Shown: positions 8,635-17,545, counted from the stretch's first letter. The stretch is 64,000 bases of DNA from Streptomyces sp. NBC_01549 (GCF_026339955.1 NZ_JAPEPW010000003.1:744001-808000); one strand, 5' to 3'. Notes: generated by a model not told the origin, from the letters alone. Made by a program: numbers and translations.

Positions 8635-10575
8635 ATGACCTCGGCCATTACACAGGACCAGCCGCCACAACCGCCCAAGGGGACCGCGCCGGACAACGAA
8701 CCGCAGGAGGCCGGTGTTCGAGAAGAGGAATACCTCTACCGCGACGAGTCACGGCTCCAGGCCGGCTCCCTGCTGACCTCCCGCACCATGGCGCGGCGCC
8801 TTCCCTCACTCGTGCGGCGCTCGGTGCAGATGGCCTGGCGCGTGGACCGCGGCGCGACCATCGGCCTGCTGGTGTGCCAGATCGGGACCGGCGTCCTCGC
8901 GGCCCTCGGCCTCCTGGCCGTCACGGGCACGATCACCGCGCTGATCTCCTCGGGCGACATCACCGAGCGGCTGTGGGACGCCGCCCCGCAGCTGGCCGTG
9001 ATCGCCGCCGCCGCCGGCCTGCGCGCCCTGCTGGGCATCACCGTCGTCTGGCTGACCGGCCGTCTGCGCCCGGTGCTCGGCCGGGCAGCGGAGCTGACGA
9101 TGATCGAGGCCGCGCTCGGCGCGGAATTGGCCGCCAACAACAAGCCCGGCTACAACGACGCCTACGACATCGCGGACCGCGGCGCCCAGGTCACCCCCGA
9201 CCTGGTGGAAGAGGCACAGGATGTGCTCGCGGCGACCGCGACGCTCACGGCCGGCGCAGCCGTTCTGACCGTCCTGCACCCGCTGCTCCTTCCCCTCCTC
9301 TTCCTCGCGTGCCTGCCGCAGGCCGCCGCCTACGTCCGTTCCGCCCGCGTGATCTACCTCGCCGGGTTGGAGACCTCCGGGCGGCGCCGGATGCTGGGCA
9401 AGTTGCGCTGGCACATGGCCTATCAGGAGTCCAGTGAGGAGATGCGCGCCTGCCTGGCCGGCCCCTTCCTGATCGGCCGGTACCGGCGGCTGGCCGCCTC
9501 GGTCAACGCGGCCGAACGAAAAGCCGTGAACACCGGTGCCTGGATGGGACTGGCCGGAGCCGTGGCTGGCGGGATCGCCTCGACCGCGGTGTGGGCGGCG
9601 CTGCTGTGGCTCCTGGCCTCCGGGCGGATGAGCCTGGCGGCCGGCGGCGGCGCCGTCTTCGCTCTCCAGACCGCCACCGGCTCGGTGCGCGGCATCATCA
9701 ACGGCGGGGCCCGCCTGGTGCGCACCGGCTGGTACGTGCAGGACTGGCAGAACTTCCTCGACAACGCCCACGGCCAGGCCATGACCGACTCCCGCGGCAC
9801 CGCGCCCGTGGCCGTGCCCCCGGAGCGTTTCGAGGTCCGCGACGTCACCTACCGCTACGACGGCGCCCCGAAGGACAGCCTGAGCAACGTCTCCCTGCAC
9901 GTGCGGCGCGGGGAGATCGTGGCGCTGGTCGGGGAGAACGGCTCCGGCAAGACAACCCTCTCGCGCCTGCTGTGCGGGCTGCTGCTGCCCACCGAGGGCG
10001 ACGTGGCCTGGGACCACGCCTCCACCGCGGACCTGGACCCGTGGGGGTCGTGGGAGCACGTCGCGCTGGTGCCGCAGAAATTCACGTACCTGCCGCTGAC
10101 GATGCGCGACAACATCACGTTCGGGCAGGGCGACACCAGTGACGCGGCTCTGCTCGCCGCATGCGAGGCGTCCGGCGCCGCGGAGATGCTGCCGGGCCTC
10201 CGCTCCGGCCTGAATACCCTCCTGACCAGTGAGTGGTTCGGCGGACAACAGCTCTCCGGCGGGCAGTGGCAGCGCCTGGTCCTCACTCGCGCGTTCCACC
10301 GGCAGGCGGCGCTGCTGGTGATGGATGAACCCACGGCCGCCCTCGACGCCCGCGCAGAGCACCGGATCTTCGCCGGCCTGCGCGAACTGGCCAAGGACCG
10401 CGCCATCCTGCTGATCACGCACCGGCTCACCAACGTGGCTGTCGCCGACCGGATCGTGGTCCTGGATGGAGGGCGAATCGTCCAGGAGGGCACCTACTCC
10501 CAACTCACCCAGGAGCCCGGTCTGTTCCGGACCCTGTGGGAGCTGCAGCGCCGGATGAGCGGCGTTGCCTCCTGA
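8635..10575 (+). CDS. ABC transporter, fused permease and ATPase
   Basis: A 646-residue type I exporter half. The membrane domain (about residues 55-330) has several hydrophobic helices (LGLLAVTGTITALIS, LAVIAAAAGLRALLGI, LLLPLLFLACLPQAAAYV). The nucleotide-binding domain follows with Walker A GENGSGKTT (about 432), signature LSGGQWQRL (about 539), Walker B LLVMDEPTA (about 559) and switch His in LLITHRL (about 594). ATG 8635 was chosen for the ribosome site GGGGG upstream; an in-frame start at 8560 lacks one. It probably works as a dimer exporting a small molecule or peptide. The next gene begins 61 bp downstream, consistent with an operon. Substrate unknown. Confidence 0.9.
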   Translation: MTSAITQDQPPQPPKGTAPDNEPQEAGVREEEYLYRDESRLQAGSLLTSRTMARRLPSLVRRSVQMAWRVDRGATIGLLVCQIGTGVLAALGLLAVTGTITALISSGDITERLWDAAPQLAVIAAAAGLRALLGITVVWLTGRLRPVLGRAAELTMIEAALGAELAANNKPGYNDAYDIADRGAQVTPDLVEEAQDVLAATATLTAGAAVLTVLHPLLLPLLFLACLPQAAAYVRSARVIYLAGLETSGRRRMLGKLRWHMAYQESSEEMRACLAGPFLIGRYRRLAASVNAAERKAVNTGAWMGLAGAVAGGIASTAVWAALLWLLASGRMSLAAGGGAVFALQTATGSVRGIINGGARLVRTGWYVQDWQNFLDNAHGQAMTDSRGTAPVAVPPERFEVRDVTYRYDGAPKDSLSNVSLHVRRGEIVALVGENGSGKTTLSRLLCGLLLPTEGDVAWDHASTADLDPWGSWEHVALVPQKFTYLPLTMRDNITFGQGDTSDAALLAACEASGAAEMLPGLRSGLNTLLTSEWFGGQQLSGGQWQRLVLTRAFHRQAALLVMDEPTAALDARAEHRIFAGLRELAKDRAILLITHRLTNVAVADRIVVLDGGRIVQEGTYSQLTQEPGLFRTLWELQRRMSGVAS

Positions 10576-10636
10576 TCACCGCTCGCCGGTCCGCGCTGCG
10601 CACTCGCCCGTCCACCGTCGCGAAAGGCAGAGCCAC

Positions 10637-11773
10637 GTGACCTCTCCCGTCTCCCCTTCGGATCACGTCACACCGCGTACGGCTCTGCCCGCAGCGCAGT
10701 ACGCCGCATCCCGGCATGCGGCGTGGCTCGGCGCCGCCGCGATCATCACCGACGAGGTCGGCCGGGTCCTGCTGGTGCACCCCACCTACCGCAAGGACGA
10801 CTCGTGGCTGCTGCCCGGAGGCGTCGTCGAACCCGGCGAACACCCGCACATCACCTGCCGGCGCGAGATCACCGAGGAACTGGGCCTGGATCTGCCCCTG
10901 TCGGCCGTGCTCGCCGTCCACTCCTTCTCCCCGCACCACCCCGACCTCCAACCCGGCACGCCCTGCCCCGGAGAGGTCCGGTTCGTCTTCGACGGGGGAA
11001 CCCTCACCCCCGACCAGGTGGAGGCGATCCGCCTGCCGCACGAGGAGCTGTCCGAGTACGCCTTCCTGGAGAGCCGGGACGCGGTGCAGCGGCTGCGCCC
11101 CGTGGACGGGCAGATCATGCTCGCCGCCTACCGTGCCCGGCTCGGGAACACCGCCACCGCTCACCTCGCCGACGGCCGGCACATCCTCGACGTCCCGGCG
11201 CTGGACCGCCACGACGTGCACGTCCGCTACCGGCCCTTGCGGGACAGCCCTCTCCACCGCGGCCCCGTCCCCGGGCAGCTGCCCGTGCAGCAAGCCTGGG
11301 CGTGGTGCTTCGTCCCCGACGGCCGGGTCGTCCTCGTGGCCGACCCCGGCCCGCGGGGCGCGCTGCCGATGCTGCCCGGCGGCACCGTGGAGAGCACCGA
11401 CGCGACGCCCGAGGACACCCTGCACCGCGAAGCCGCCGAGGAAGCCCAGCTCACCCTGGCCGATCCGGTGCGACTGGGCTGGGTGCTGGACGAGACCGGC
11501 GAGGTCTACGGCGGAGTGGGGCCCAACGCCCGGCTCCGCCTGGCCGCCCGTGTCACCGACATCGGGCCGGCGGCCGTCGACCCCGCCACCGGCCACCCCT
11601 TCGCACGCCTGCTCACCACCCCCACCCAGGCAGCCGCCCTGCTGGGCTGGGGCCCGCCCGGCGCGCGGCAAGCCCAGCTCGCAGGGGAAACAGCACGGGA
11701 TCGGTGGGGCCTGCCCACGGCCCGCGCCGCCTCCATCGAGGAGATCCCGGCGGAGGGGATGCGGCTGAGCTGA
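10637..11773 (+). CDS. Tandem Nudix hydrolase domain protein
   Basis: A 378-residue protein starting at GTG 10637 (GAAAGGCAG upstream). It contains two Nudix domains. The first has a canonical box, GGVVEPGEH then CRREITEELGL (about residues 61-85). The second is degenerate: GGTVESTDA then HREAAEEAQL (about 248-272) keeps RExxEE but has lost the Gly before the last residue, so it may bind rather than hydrolyse. Nudix enzymes cleave nucleoside diphosphates linked to other groups. It lies between the ABC exporter and further Nudix genes on the same strand. Confidence 0.88.
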   Translation: MTSPVSPSDHVTPRTALPAAQYAASRHAAWLGAAAIITDEVGRVLLVHPTYRKDDSWLLPGGVVEPGEHPHITCRREITEELGLDLPLSAVLAVHSFSPHHPDLQPGTPCPGEVRFVFDGGTLTPDQVEAIRLPHEELSEYAFLESRDAVQRLRPVDGQIMLAAYRARLGNTATAHLADGRHILDVPALDRHDVHVRYRPLRDSPLHRGPVPGQLPVQQAWAWCFVPDGRVVLVADPGPRGALPMLPGGTVESTDATPEDTLHREAAEEAQLTLADPVRLGWVLDETGEVYGGVGPNARLRLAARVTDIGPAAVDPATGHPFARLLTTPTQAAALLGWGPPGARQAQLAGETARDRWGLPTARAASIEEIPAEGMRLS

Positions 11774-11830
11774 CCCGAACGACCGCCCCGCCTCCACTCG
11801 TCCCGCTCCACGTCCCTCTGAGGTAGCCCC

Positions 11831-12860
11831 ATGCCGTTGTCGCACGACCACATCCGCACCACCGTCGAGACCTACCTCGCCCGCCACCCTCACGAGCGCG
11901 AGCAGCTCGGCGGCCTCCTGGACGCCCTCGACCGTCCCACCGACATCGCCAGCCGCTCCACCTTCACCGGACACGTCACATGCGGCGCAATCGTCGTCGA
12001 CCCGCTCGGCCGCGTCCTGCACGTGCTGCACCTGGCGAGCGGCAAGGTCCTCGCCCCCGGCGGACACACCGAACCCGCCGACGAGTCCCTGGCAGCAGCG
12101 GCGCTGCGGGAGCTGCACGAGGAGACCGGGATCCCGCCCCAGGCCGTCACGCCGTGGCCCGGCTACGAGGCCGTGCCGTTCGACATCGACATCCACGACA
12201 TCGACGCCCACCCGGGCAAAGGCGAACCCGGACACCAGCACTTCGACCTCCGGTTCCTCTTCCGCCTGCACACTGCGACAGATGTGCCGGTGGTGCTGCA
12301 GGAAGAAGAGGTCGGCGGCATCGAGTGGCGGCCCGTGGACAAGGTGACCTCCCCGTCCCTGCGCGAGAAGCTGCTCAAGCTCCCGCCGAAGACCGAACCG
12401 GATACGGCCAACGCCTCCGCCCTGATCTACAACGACCGCGGCGAGTACCTGCTCCACCTGCGCGACTACTTCCCCGGCCGGATCTGGGAGCCGGGCATGT
12501 GGTCCCTCCTGGGCGGCGGCCGAGAGCCCCAGGACGCCACCCTGGAACACACCGTGCGGCGCGAACTGGCCGAGGAAGCCGGCCTCGACATCGCCGATCT
12601 CACCCCGTTCGGCACCGAGTACGCCTCCGACGACGCCGGCGCGACCGTGCCCATCGCCATCTACGCGGGCCGCTGGAACGGCGATCCCCGCGAACTCCAC
12701 CTGACGGAAGGGGTGATGCTGGCCTGGTTCGTCCCCGACGACCTCCACCGCCTCCGTATCGCAGACACCACCAGCGACCTCGTACGGCGCCACGCCGCCA
12801 GCCGCCCCGCCGGCACCGCGCCACAGAGCGGGCTCTCATCACGAGGAGTGCCGGTCTACC
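11831..12860 (+). CDS. Second tandem Nudix protein, 3' end unclear
   Basis: The reading starts at ATG 11831 (TGAGGTAG upstream) with MPLSHDHIRTTVETYLARH. It contains Nudix box one GGHTEPADES then LRELHEETGI (about residues 77-101) and box two GGGREPQDA then RRELAEEAGL (about 228-252), both with intact REUxEExG. Domain homology fades near 12830. The frame has no stop until 13717, running through the next Nudix gene as Arg/Pro-rich shadow, so the true stop is missing or a frameshift joins it to the third Nudix domain in another frame. The given end is an estimate of where real coding stops. Confidence 0.75.
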
Positions 12861-12875
12861 TCCCCGCACGGCACG

Positions 12876-13310
12876 GTCCTCAACGTCATCGGCGTCCACC
12901 TCTACCTGGAGCGGCCCGACGGGACGGTGCTGCTCGGGCTGCGCCACCCCGACTCCGCGTTCGCGCCGTCCACCTGGCACGTCCTGGCCGGCCACTGCGA
13001 GCAGGAGAGCGCCATCACCTGCCTGATCAGGGAGGCACGGGAGGAAGCCGACCTGCACATCGAGCGACCGGACGTCGAACTCGTCCACGTCGTCCACCAC
13101 ATCGACCGCGCCGGGGACCGGCCCCGCATGGGCCTGTTCTTCCACGCCCGCACCTGGAGCGGCGAGCCGGAACTGCGCGAGCCGGACAAGTGCACCCAGT
13201 GGAAGTTCTGGGACCCGGCCGCGCTCCCCGACGATCTCGTCCCCTACACCCGGGTGGCCATCGAGGGCATCCGCGCCGGCCGCCTCTACTCCGAAACGGG
13301 ATGGGCATGA
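12876..13310 (+). CDS. Third Nudix unit, start unclear
   Basis: In the frame ending at TGA 13308-13310, Nudix homology begins at about 12876 (VLNVIGVHLYLERPDG) and includes LAGHCEQES then LIREAREEADL, and later PHKCS-type block EPDKCTQWKFWDP near the C-terminus. The first in-frame start, GTG 12927, would cut off the first strand, and nothing better lies upstream, so a +1 frameshift from the preceding Nudix frame is likely. It overlaps the downstream phosphotransferase start by ATGA. The terminal Gly of the Nudix box is replaced, so activity is uncertain. Confidence 0.7.
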   Translation, partial: VLNVIGVHLYLERPDGTVLLGLRHPDSAFAPSTWHVLAGHCEQESAITCLIREAREEADLHIERPDVELVHVVHHIDRAGDRPRMGLFFHARTWSGEPELREPDKCTQWKFWDPAALPDDLVPYTRVAIEGIRAGRLYSETGWA

Positions 13311-13717
13311 GCACGGCCGCGTCCACGCACCCGGACCTCCTGCCCGAGGAAGTACGGCAGCTCGCCAAGCAGGCGGTGGGGCGCATCGCCACCTGGACGG
13401 ACGCCTCCTGGGGCCGCGCCAGCAGCCGGGTATGGCGGGCCGACGGAGTACAAGAGGGGGTCTGGTACGTCAAGATCCACCAGAACACGCGGTTCCACCA
13501 GCGCGAGGTGGACGCGTACTGCAGCTGGGTCCCCAGCCTCGGAACAGCCACTCCCACCCTCGTGACCGCCGACAGCGCGTTGCGGGCCGTCGTCATCACC
13601 GCGGTGCCAGGCCGGCCCCTGCACGGCATCGCACACCCGCCTGAGCAGCAACAGCTCCTCTTCCACCAGATCGGCGCCCTGGCCGCGGTCATTCACCGAA
13701 GCGCAGCACTGATCTGA
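13307..13717 (+). pseudogene. Phosphotransferase (APH-like) N-terminal fragment
   Basis: ATG 13307 overlaps the preceding stop (ATGA). The 136 codons read MSTAASTHPDLLPEEVRQLA and then SRVWRADGVQEGVWYVKIHQ, the ATP-binding lobe of aminoglycoside/choline-kinase-like phosphotransferases with the Lys of the VK motif. It breaks off after GALAAVIHRSAALI where an IS3 remnant begins, so the catalytic loop (HGD) is missing. The intact relative probably phosphorylated a small molecule made or modified by the adjacent Nudix cluster; that is inference. Confidence 0.75.
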
Positions 13718-13727
13718 CGTCCCGGCA

Positions 13728-14188
13728 GAAGAAGGGGCGTCCCGGATCGCGGACAGCCACAGGGGTCCCTCACCGGTCGCGATCATGGTGAGGTCGGTGA
13801 CCCACAGCCGGTTCGGCGCGGACGCGGTGAAGTCGCGCTGGACCAGGTCCGGGGCGAGCGTGGCCTTGGGATCCCGGCGCGTGAAGCCCGTGCGGCGCGG
13901 GCTGACACCTGCGATATCGGCCTCGCGCATCAGGCGCTCGACCCGTTTGCGGCCCACGTGCACGCCCTCGCGCTTGAGCACGGCGTGCACGCGCGGCGAG
14001 CCGTAGATCCCGCCGGAGTCGGCGTGGATCTCCTTGATCTGCTCGGTCAGCTCCGAATCCCGGCGCCGGTGTTCGCACGGCTCTCGCTCGGCGCGGCGCC
14101 AGCGGTAGTACGTGGAGGAGGCGATGTGCAGTTCCCGAAGTACGCACTCGACCCCCAGGCTGGGGTGCTCGTCAACGAGCGCCGTCAC
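13728..14188 (-). pseudogene. IS3 orfB, N-terminal part (integrase core, truncated)
   Basis: It reads MTALVDEHPSLGVECVLREL, then the conserved block YGSPRVHAVLKREG, GRKRVERLMREADI and NRLWVTDLTMIATGEG with the first catalytic Asp of the rve integrase core. After GPLWLSAIRDA the similarity stops; the rest of the open frame down to 13286 is antisense to the phosphotransferase. The second Asp and the Glu are missing, so it is inactive. Confidence 0.8.
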
Positions 14189-14494
14189 CTGGGCCGGGTC
14201 GGGTCGAGCTGCGCCGCGAAAAACGCCGAGGCCGTCCGCAGCACCTCGTTTGCACGCTTGAGCTGGGCATTCTCCTTGCGTAGAGCGGCGAGTTCGGCGC
14301 GTTCATCGGTGGTGAGCCGGTCATCGCGCTCGCCGGCGTCCGCCTCGGCCTGGCGGATCCAGCCGCCGCAGGGCCTCCGGATGCACACCGAGGTCGACGG
14401 CGAGCTTCTTGATCTGCGGCTTCGGGTCGGAGGTGCGATACATCCGCACCGCACGCTCACGCAACTCCAGCGAGTACTTTCTGGGGGCAGCCAT
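14186..14494 (-). pseudogene. IS3 orfA with a one-base frameshift
   Basis: It opens MAAPRKYSLELRERAVRMYR, a transposase_8 helix-turn-helix. After GVHPEALR the frame shifts: the continuing WIRQAEADAGERDD and the leucine-zipper segment ELAALRKENAQLKRANEVL are in the next frame. CTGCGGCGGCTGG appears to contain one extra base. The stop overlaps the start of orfB, as is usual for IS3. Confidence 0.8.
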
Positions 14495-14560
14495 GGTCGA
14501 TGTTCCACTCATGAGTCCCATCTGACCCCCTGTCAACACACTCCGCATCTCGGGGGAAGC

Positions 14561-14893
14561 TCAGGCCGTTGGGTTCGCCGATTCGGCGGCGCGGCGGTAT
14601 TCGGCGTTGATGCGTTGGGCTTCTTCGAGCTGGTCTTCGAGGATGACGATGCGGCAGGCGGCCTCGATGGGGGTGCCCTGGTCGACGAGTTCCCGGGCGC
14701 GGGCGGCGATGCGCAGTTGGTAGCGGGAGTAGCGGCGGTGTCCGCCCTCGGAGCGGAGCGGGGTGATGAGGCGGGCTTCGCCGAGGGCTCGGAGGAAGCC
14801 CTGGGTGGTGCCGAGCATGTCGGCGGCCCGGCCCATGGTGTAGGCGGGGTAGTCGTCGTCATCGAGCCGGTTGAACGAGTCGTCTGCTGTCAT
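14561..14893 (-). CDS. Small MerR-type transcriptional regulator
   Basis: A 110-residue protein from ATG 14893, chosen for AGAGAGG seven bases upstream. It has an N-terminal MerR winged helix (YTMGRAADMLGTTQGFLRAL, then EARLITPLRSEGGHRRYSRY, about residues 15-60), a second helical part (RIAARARELVDQGTPIEAAC) and a short coiled-coil tail. No C-terminal effector-binding domain, so it resembles the short MerR/BldC-like regulators common in Streptomyces. A 32-bp palindrome lies in its leader and may be its operator. Confidence 0.85.
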   Translation of the reverse strand: MTADDSFNRLDDDDYPAYTMGRAADMLGTTQGFLRALGEARLITPLRSEGGHRRYSRYQLRIAARARELVDQGTPIEAACRIVILEDQLEEAQRINAEYRRAAESANPTA

Positions 14894-14918
14894 TGCACCT
14901 CTCTGTGGAACGCCTGGA

Positions 14919-14950
14919 GGGGCCCTGGTGCCATATGGCACCAGGGCCCC
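14919..14950. promoter_or_regulatory. Perfect 32-bp palindrome upstream of the MerR gene
   Basis: GGGGCCCTGGTGCCAT is followed directly by its exact reverse complement, ending at 14950. It lies 26 bp before the start codon of the MerR-type gene, so it is either an autoregulatory operator or a hairpin in the mRNA leader. No T-run follows on either strand, which argues against a simple terminator. Confidence 0.6.
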
Positions 14951-16023
14951 GAAGGAACTGCTACACCATCTGCCGGCCCTGATACTGCGCCGGCCTTCTG
15001 TTTCCGCACCAGCCCACGGGGGGTAGGGGCGGGTGCAGGGATCGCGGTTGCCTGACCGGAGACCACCTCACTAACGATGTCCTGCGGTACCCGGGCTCAG
15101 CATTTCTGCCCGGGCGATCCTGATGGCGCGGGGCTCCTCCGTTCTTCCCTCTTGATCAACACTTACCGAAGGGGGACTGCGTACTGCTGGTCCTGCGTAC
15201 TGCTCTGTACTACTGGTGATGCGAACTGCTGGTGACCTGAGTGAGCGCCACTCTTCGGCAGCCAGCCCCGTCGCCCGTCCTGCGTCTGCTCTGGCTTGGA
15301 ACCCCACTGCCGAACTTCCCGGCACGCGCGCCCGCAGCCGACGCCTTTACCGAGGAACCACTGACAACCGCACTGCTGGTACTGCGACCTGCACTTACCG
15401 GTACTGCACTTGCGTTAACTGCGGTCCTGCTCACGGCGGCCCCTGATCACTGCGGGCCACCCGGTCCGGTCGTCAGCCCCGTCGCCGTCCTGCAACAACC
15501 CTGGCTCCGGAACTCCACCACCGCACCGTCCTGCGCACTGCAACTGCATACTGCTGCCCGGCAGTTCGTGTCTGCCGGGCCCTGCTCGATCTCGGCTACG
15601 AGAAAAACCATAACCACGCGATCTCCCAATGTCTACTCCGGCCAACATAGATTTCCGCGTGTTCGACGGTGAGGTAATCGGCCTCGAACGTGGACGGAGG
15701 CCAGCGCCTGTCACTGCGAGGGTTGACGGGTGGCAGCCGGGGCCTGTGCGGCGGCCAGAGGAGCGAGCATGGCGATCCAAAGGCCAGGGTGACCACACAA
15801 TGAGCGTCAACGCCACACCCACCCGTTCATCTGCTGGTCGATGAGGACCTTGCTGCGGGCTGTGGGTGACGTGGTGGGGTGCCGTAACGGCGGAGGGCGT
15901 ACGGACCGCCGGGTTCGGGGCGAGCCCAGGCGACCGTTCAGGGGCTCTGTGGTGCAATGGCACTGTTTGGCCCCGGGCTTGGCGCCGACTCCTCACCCAC
16001 CCGGGACGGAGCCCTGAGCGCCA
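14951..16023. other. Long region without a recognisable gene
   Basis: About 1.07 kb. Open frames exist on both strands but none has recognisable motifs or a convincing start. The part at about 15165-15560 is built of recurring CTGCTGGT/TACTGC-type words. The last 200 bp before 16051 presumably contain the promoter of the phosphatase gene. Confidence 0.4.
15165..15560 (+). repeat. Degenerate ACTGCTGGT-type short repeats
   Basis: Words such as GTACTGCTGGTCCTGCG, GTACTACTGGTG, GAACTGCTGGTG (15180-15235) and GCACTGCTGGTACTGCG, GGTACTGCAC (15370-15410), and later GCACTGCAACTGCATACTGC (about 15535-15555), recur in the same orientation. TTACCG sits near two of the clusters (about 15164 and 15396). 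The spacing is irregular, so this is not a simple tandem array. Confidence 0.5.
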
Positions 16024-16050
16024 GCGAGGAGCGAGGAGCGAGGAGACACC
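16024..16050 (+). promoter_or_regulatory. Triplicated ribosome-binding site
   Basis: The heptamer GCGAGGA occurs three times in tandem at 16024-16030, 16031-16037 and 16038-16044, followed by GACACC and the GTG start at 16051. Only the last copy is correctly spaced; the others may act as standby sites or simply reflect repeat slippage. This supports 16051 as the start. Confidence 0.6.
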
Positions 16051-17367
16051 GTGACCGTATGCGGGCCTGATGGGGAGGGTGGGCCGACCAATCGTCCTCC
16101 CGAGAACGGGAGTGGCGGGCGCAGGGCGATGACCTTGGCGGGGACGCTGGCGGCGGCGGAGGCCGCGGCGCCCGTGGAGTCGCTCGACGTGGTCGCGCGC
16201 ATGCTCAAGGAACACCTCGGGGCCGCGTCGGTGTCGTTCCTGATCACCGACTTCACCGGCAGCTCAGTCGTACGGATGGGTGCGGCGGGCAGCGTCGAGA
16301 CCGATGAACCCGCCCGGCGCATCATGCTGCGGGGCACCCTGTACGACGACGTGATCCGCACCCAGCGGCCGAGCGTGGAGGACAAAGGGGAGGGCGCGCT
16401 GGTGCGGATCGTCGCCCCGGTGACCAACCGCGGGGACGCCATCGGGCTCCTGGAACTGTTCCTGCCCGTAGCGCCGGACGCGGAGGTGATGCGGGAGGTC
16501 GGCGAGACCGCGCACGCCCTGGCCTACATTGTCATCGCGAACCGGTCCTTCACCGACGTGTACCAGTGGGGCCGCCGTACCGTCCCGCTGAGCCTGGCCG
16601 CGGAGATCCAGCACCGGCTGCTCCCGGTGTCGCTGGCGTGTGAGGCGGCGCAGTTCGCGGTGGCCGGGGCGCTGGAGCCGGCCGACCACGTCGGGGGCGA
16701 CACCTTCGATTACGTGGTCGACCGGGACACGGTCCAGCTCTCCGTCACCGACGCCATGGGGCACGATGTCGACGCCGCGCTGCTCGCCACGCTCCTGGTG
16801 GGCGCTCTGCGCCGGGCACGGCGGGCCGGTGCCGACCTCGCCGAACAAGGCCGCCAGGCCGACCAGGCCGTGCGCGAGCACGGCCGCCACGGCTTCGTCA
16901 CCGGCCAGGTCCTGCGTATCAGCCTGATCGACGGCACAACCGAGTTCATCAACGCCGGGCACCCCTGGCCGCTGCTGATGCGCGACGGACAGGTGCGGGA
17001 GATCACTCCGAAGATCGACGCGCCGTTCGGCTTCCATGCCCCTCACGGCTACCGGGTCCAGTCCCTGGACCTGCGGCCAGGTGACCGGCTGGTGATGCTG
17101 ACCGACGGCATGCTGGAGCGCAACGCCCACAGTCTTGATCTGTCGGACCTGATCGTCCGCACCCGCGCGCTGCATCCCCGTGAGGCCGCCCGCACCCTCA
17201 TCACGGCGGTCCTTGACGCCAACCACGGTCACCTGCAGGACGACGCGACCGTCATGTGCCTGGACTGGCACGGCGTCGGCCACTCCCGACGGGACGCCGA
17301 CACCGGCGCCGACCTCACCGACGCCTCCGCCCCCTCGCGGACGCAACGGGCCACTCCCGGGCGATGA
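16051..17367 (+). CDS. GAF-domain PP2C (SpoIIE-type) phosphatase
   Basis: A 438-residue protein. Residues about 40-165 look like a GAF sensor domain (LDVVARMLKEHLGAASVSFL through LVRIVAPVTNRGDAIGLLEL). Residues about 180-405 are a SpoIIE/PPM phosphatase with HRLLP (188-192), metal-binding GGD (215-217), DAMGHDVDAA (234-243), NAGHPWPLL (301-309), TDG (351-353) and DDAT (397-400). All the expected Asp residues are present. Such soluble phosphatases usually dephosphorylate anti-anti-sigma factors (partner switching) in Streptomyces. No anti-sigma kinase gene is nearby, so the partner is encoded elsewhere. Confidence 0.9.
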   Translation: MTVCGPDGEGGPTNRPPENGSGGRRAMTLAGTLAAAEAAAPVESLDVVARMLKEHLGAASVSFLITDFTGSSVVRMGAAGSVETDEPARRIMLRGTLYDDVIRTQRPSVEDKGEGALVRIVAPVTNRGDAIGLLELFLPVAPDAEVMREVGETAHALAYIVIANRSFTDVYQWGRRTVPLSLAAEIQHRLLPVSLACEAAQFAVAGALEPADHVGGDTFDYVVDRDTVQLSVTDAMGHDVDAALLATLLVGALRRARRAGADLAEQGRQADQAVREHGRHGFVTGQVLRISLIDGTTEFINAGHPWPLLMRDGQVREITPKIDAPFGFHAPHGYRVQSLDLRPGDRLVMLTDGMLERNAHSLDLSDLIVRTRALHPREAARTLITAVLDANHGHLQDDATVMCLDWHGVGHSRRDADTGADLTDASAPSRTQRATPGR

Positions 17368-17545
17368 CTCGAGGACTGCCCCGATGCCCCGCTTCGGCGG
17401 CCCTTGTCCCACGGAGCAGGTCGACAGCCACGATCACGGACAGCGAGACAACCAGCGATCAACGCTCCCAGGTTCCTGAACCTCGAATGGGTGTAGCTCC
17501 TCTGGAGGGAAGCCCTGCCCTTTGGCCGGAGTGGTTACAGTAACC

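Larger units (their letters stand above)
13725..14538 (-). mobile_element. IS3-family remnant
   Basis: A two-ORF IS3-type element on the minus strand whose outer end is near 14538, where TGTTGACAGGGGGTC reads inward as a plausible terminal repeat. The other end has been lost: orfB stops matching near 13730 at the phosphotransferase fragment. The element is therefore decayed at one end and has a frameshifted orfA. Confidence 0.75.

Noticed and set aside
12861..13306. Extension of the second tandem-Nudix protein through to the phosphotransferase as one 628-residue protein
   Set aside because: The intervening residues are Arg/Pro shadow of the third Nudix unit, which has real motifs in another frame.
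15415..16215. 266-codon minus-strand open frame before the phosphatase
   Set aside because: No motif, Arg/Pro/His-rich, overlaps the GAF-coding region and has no ribosome site.
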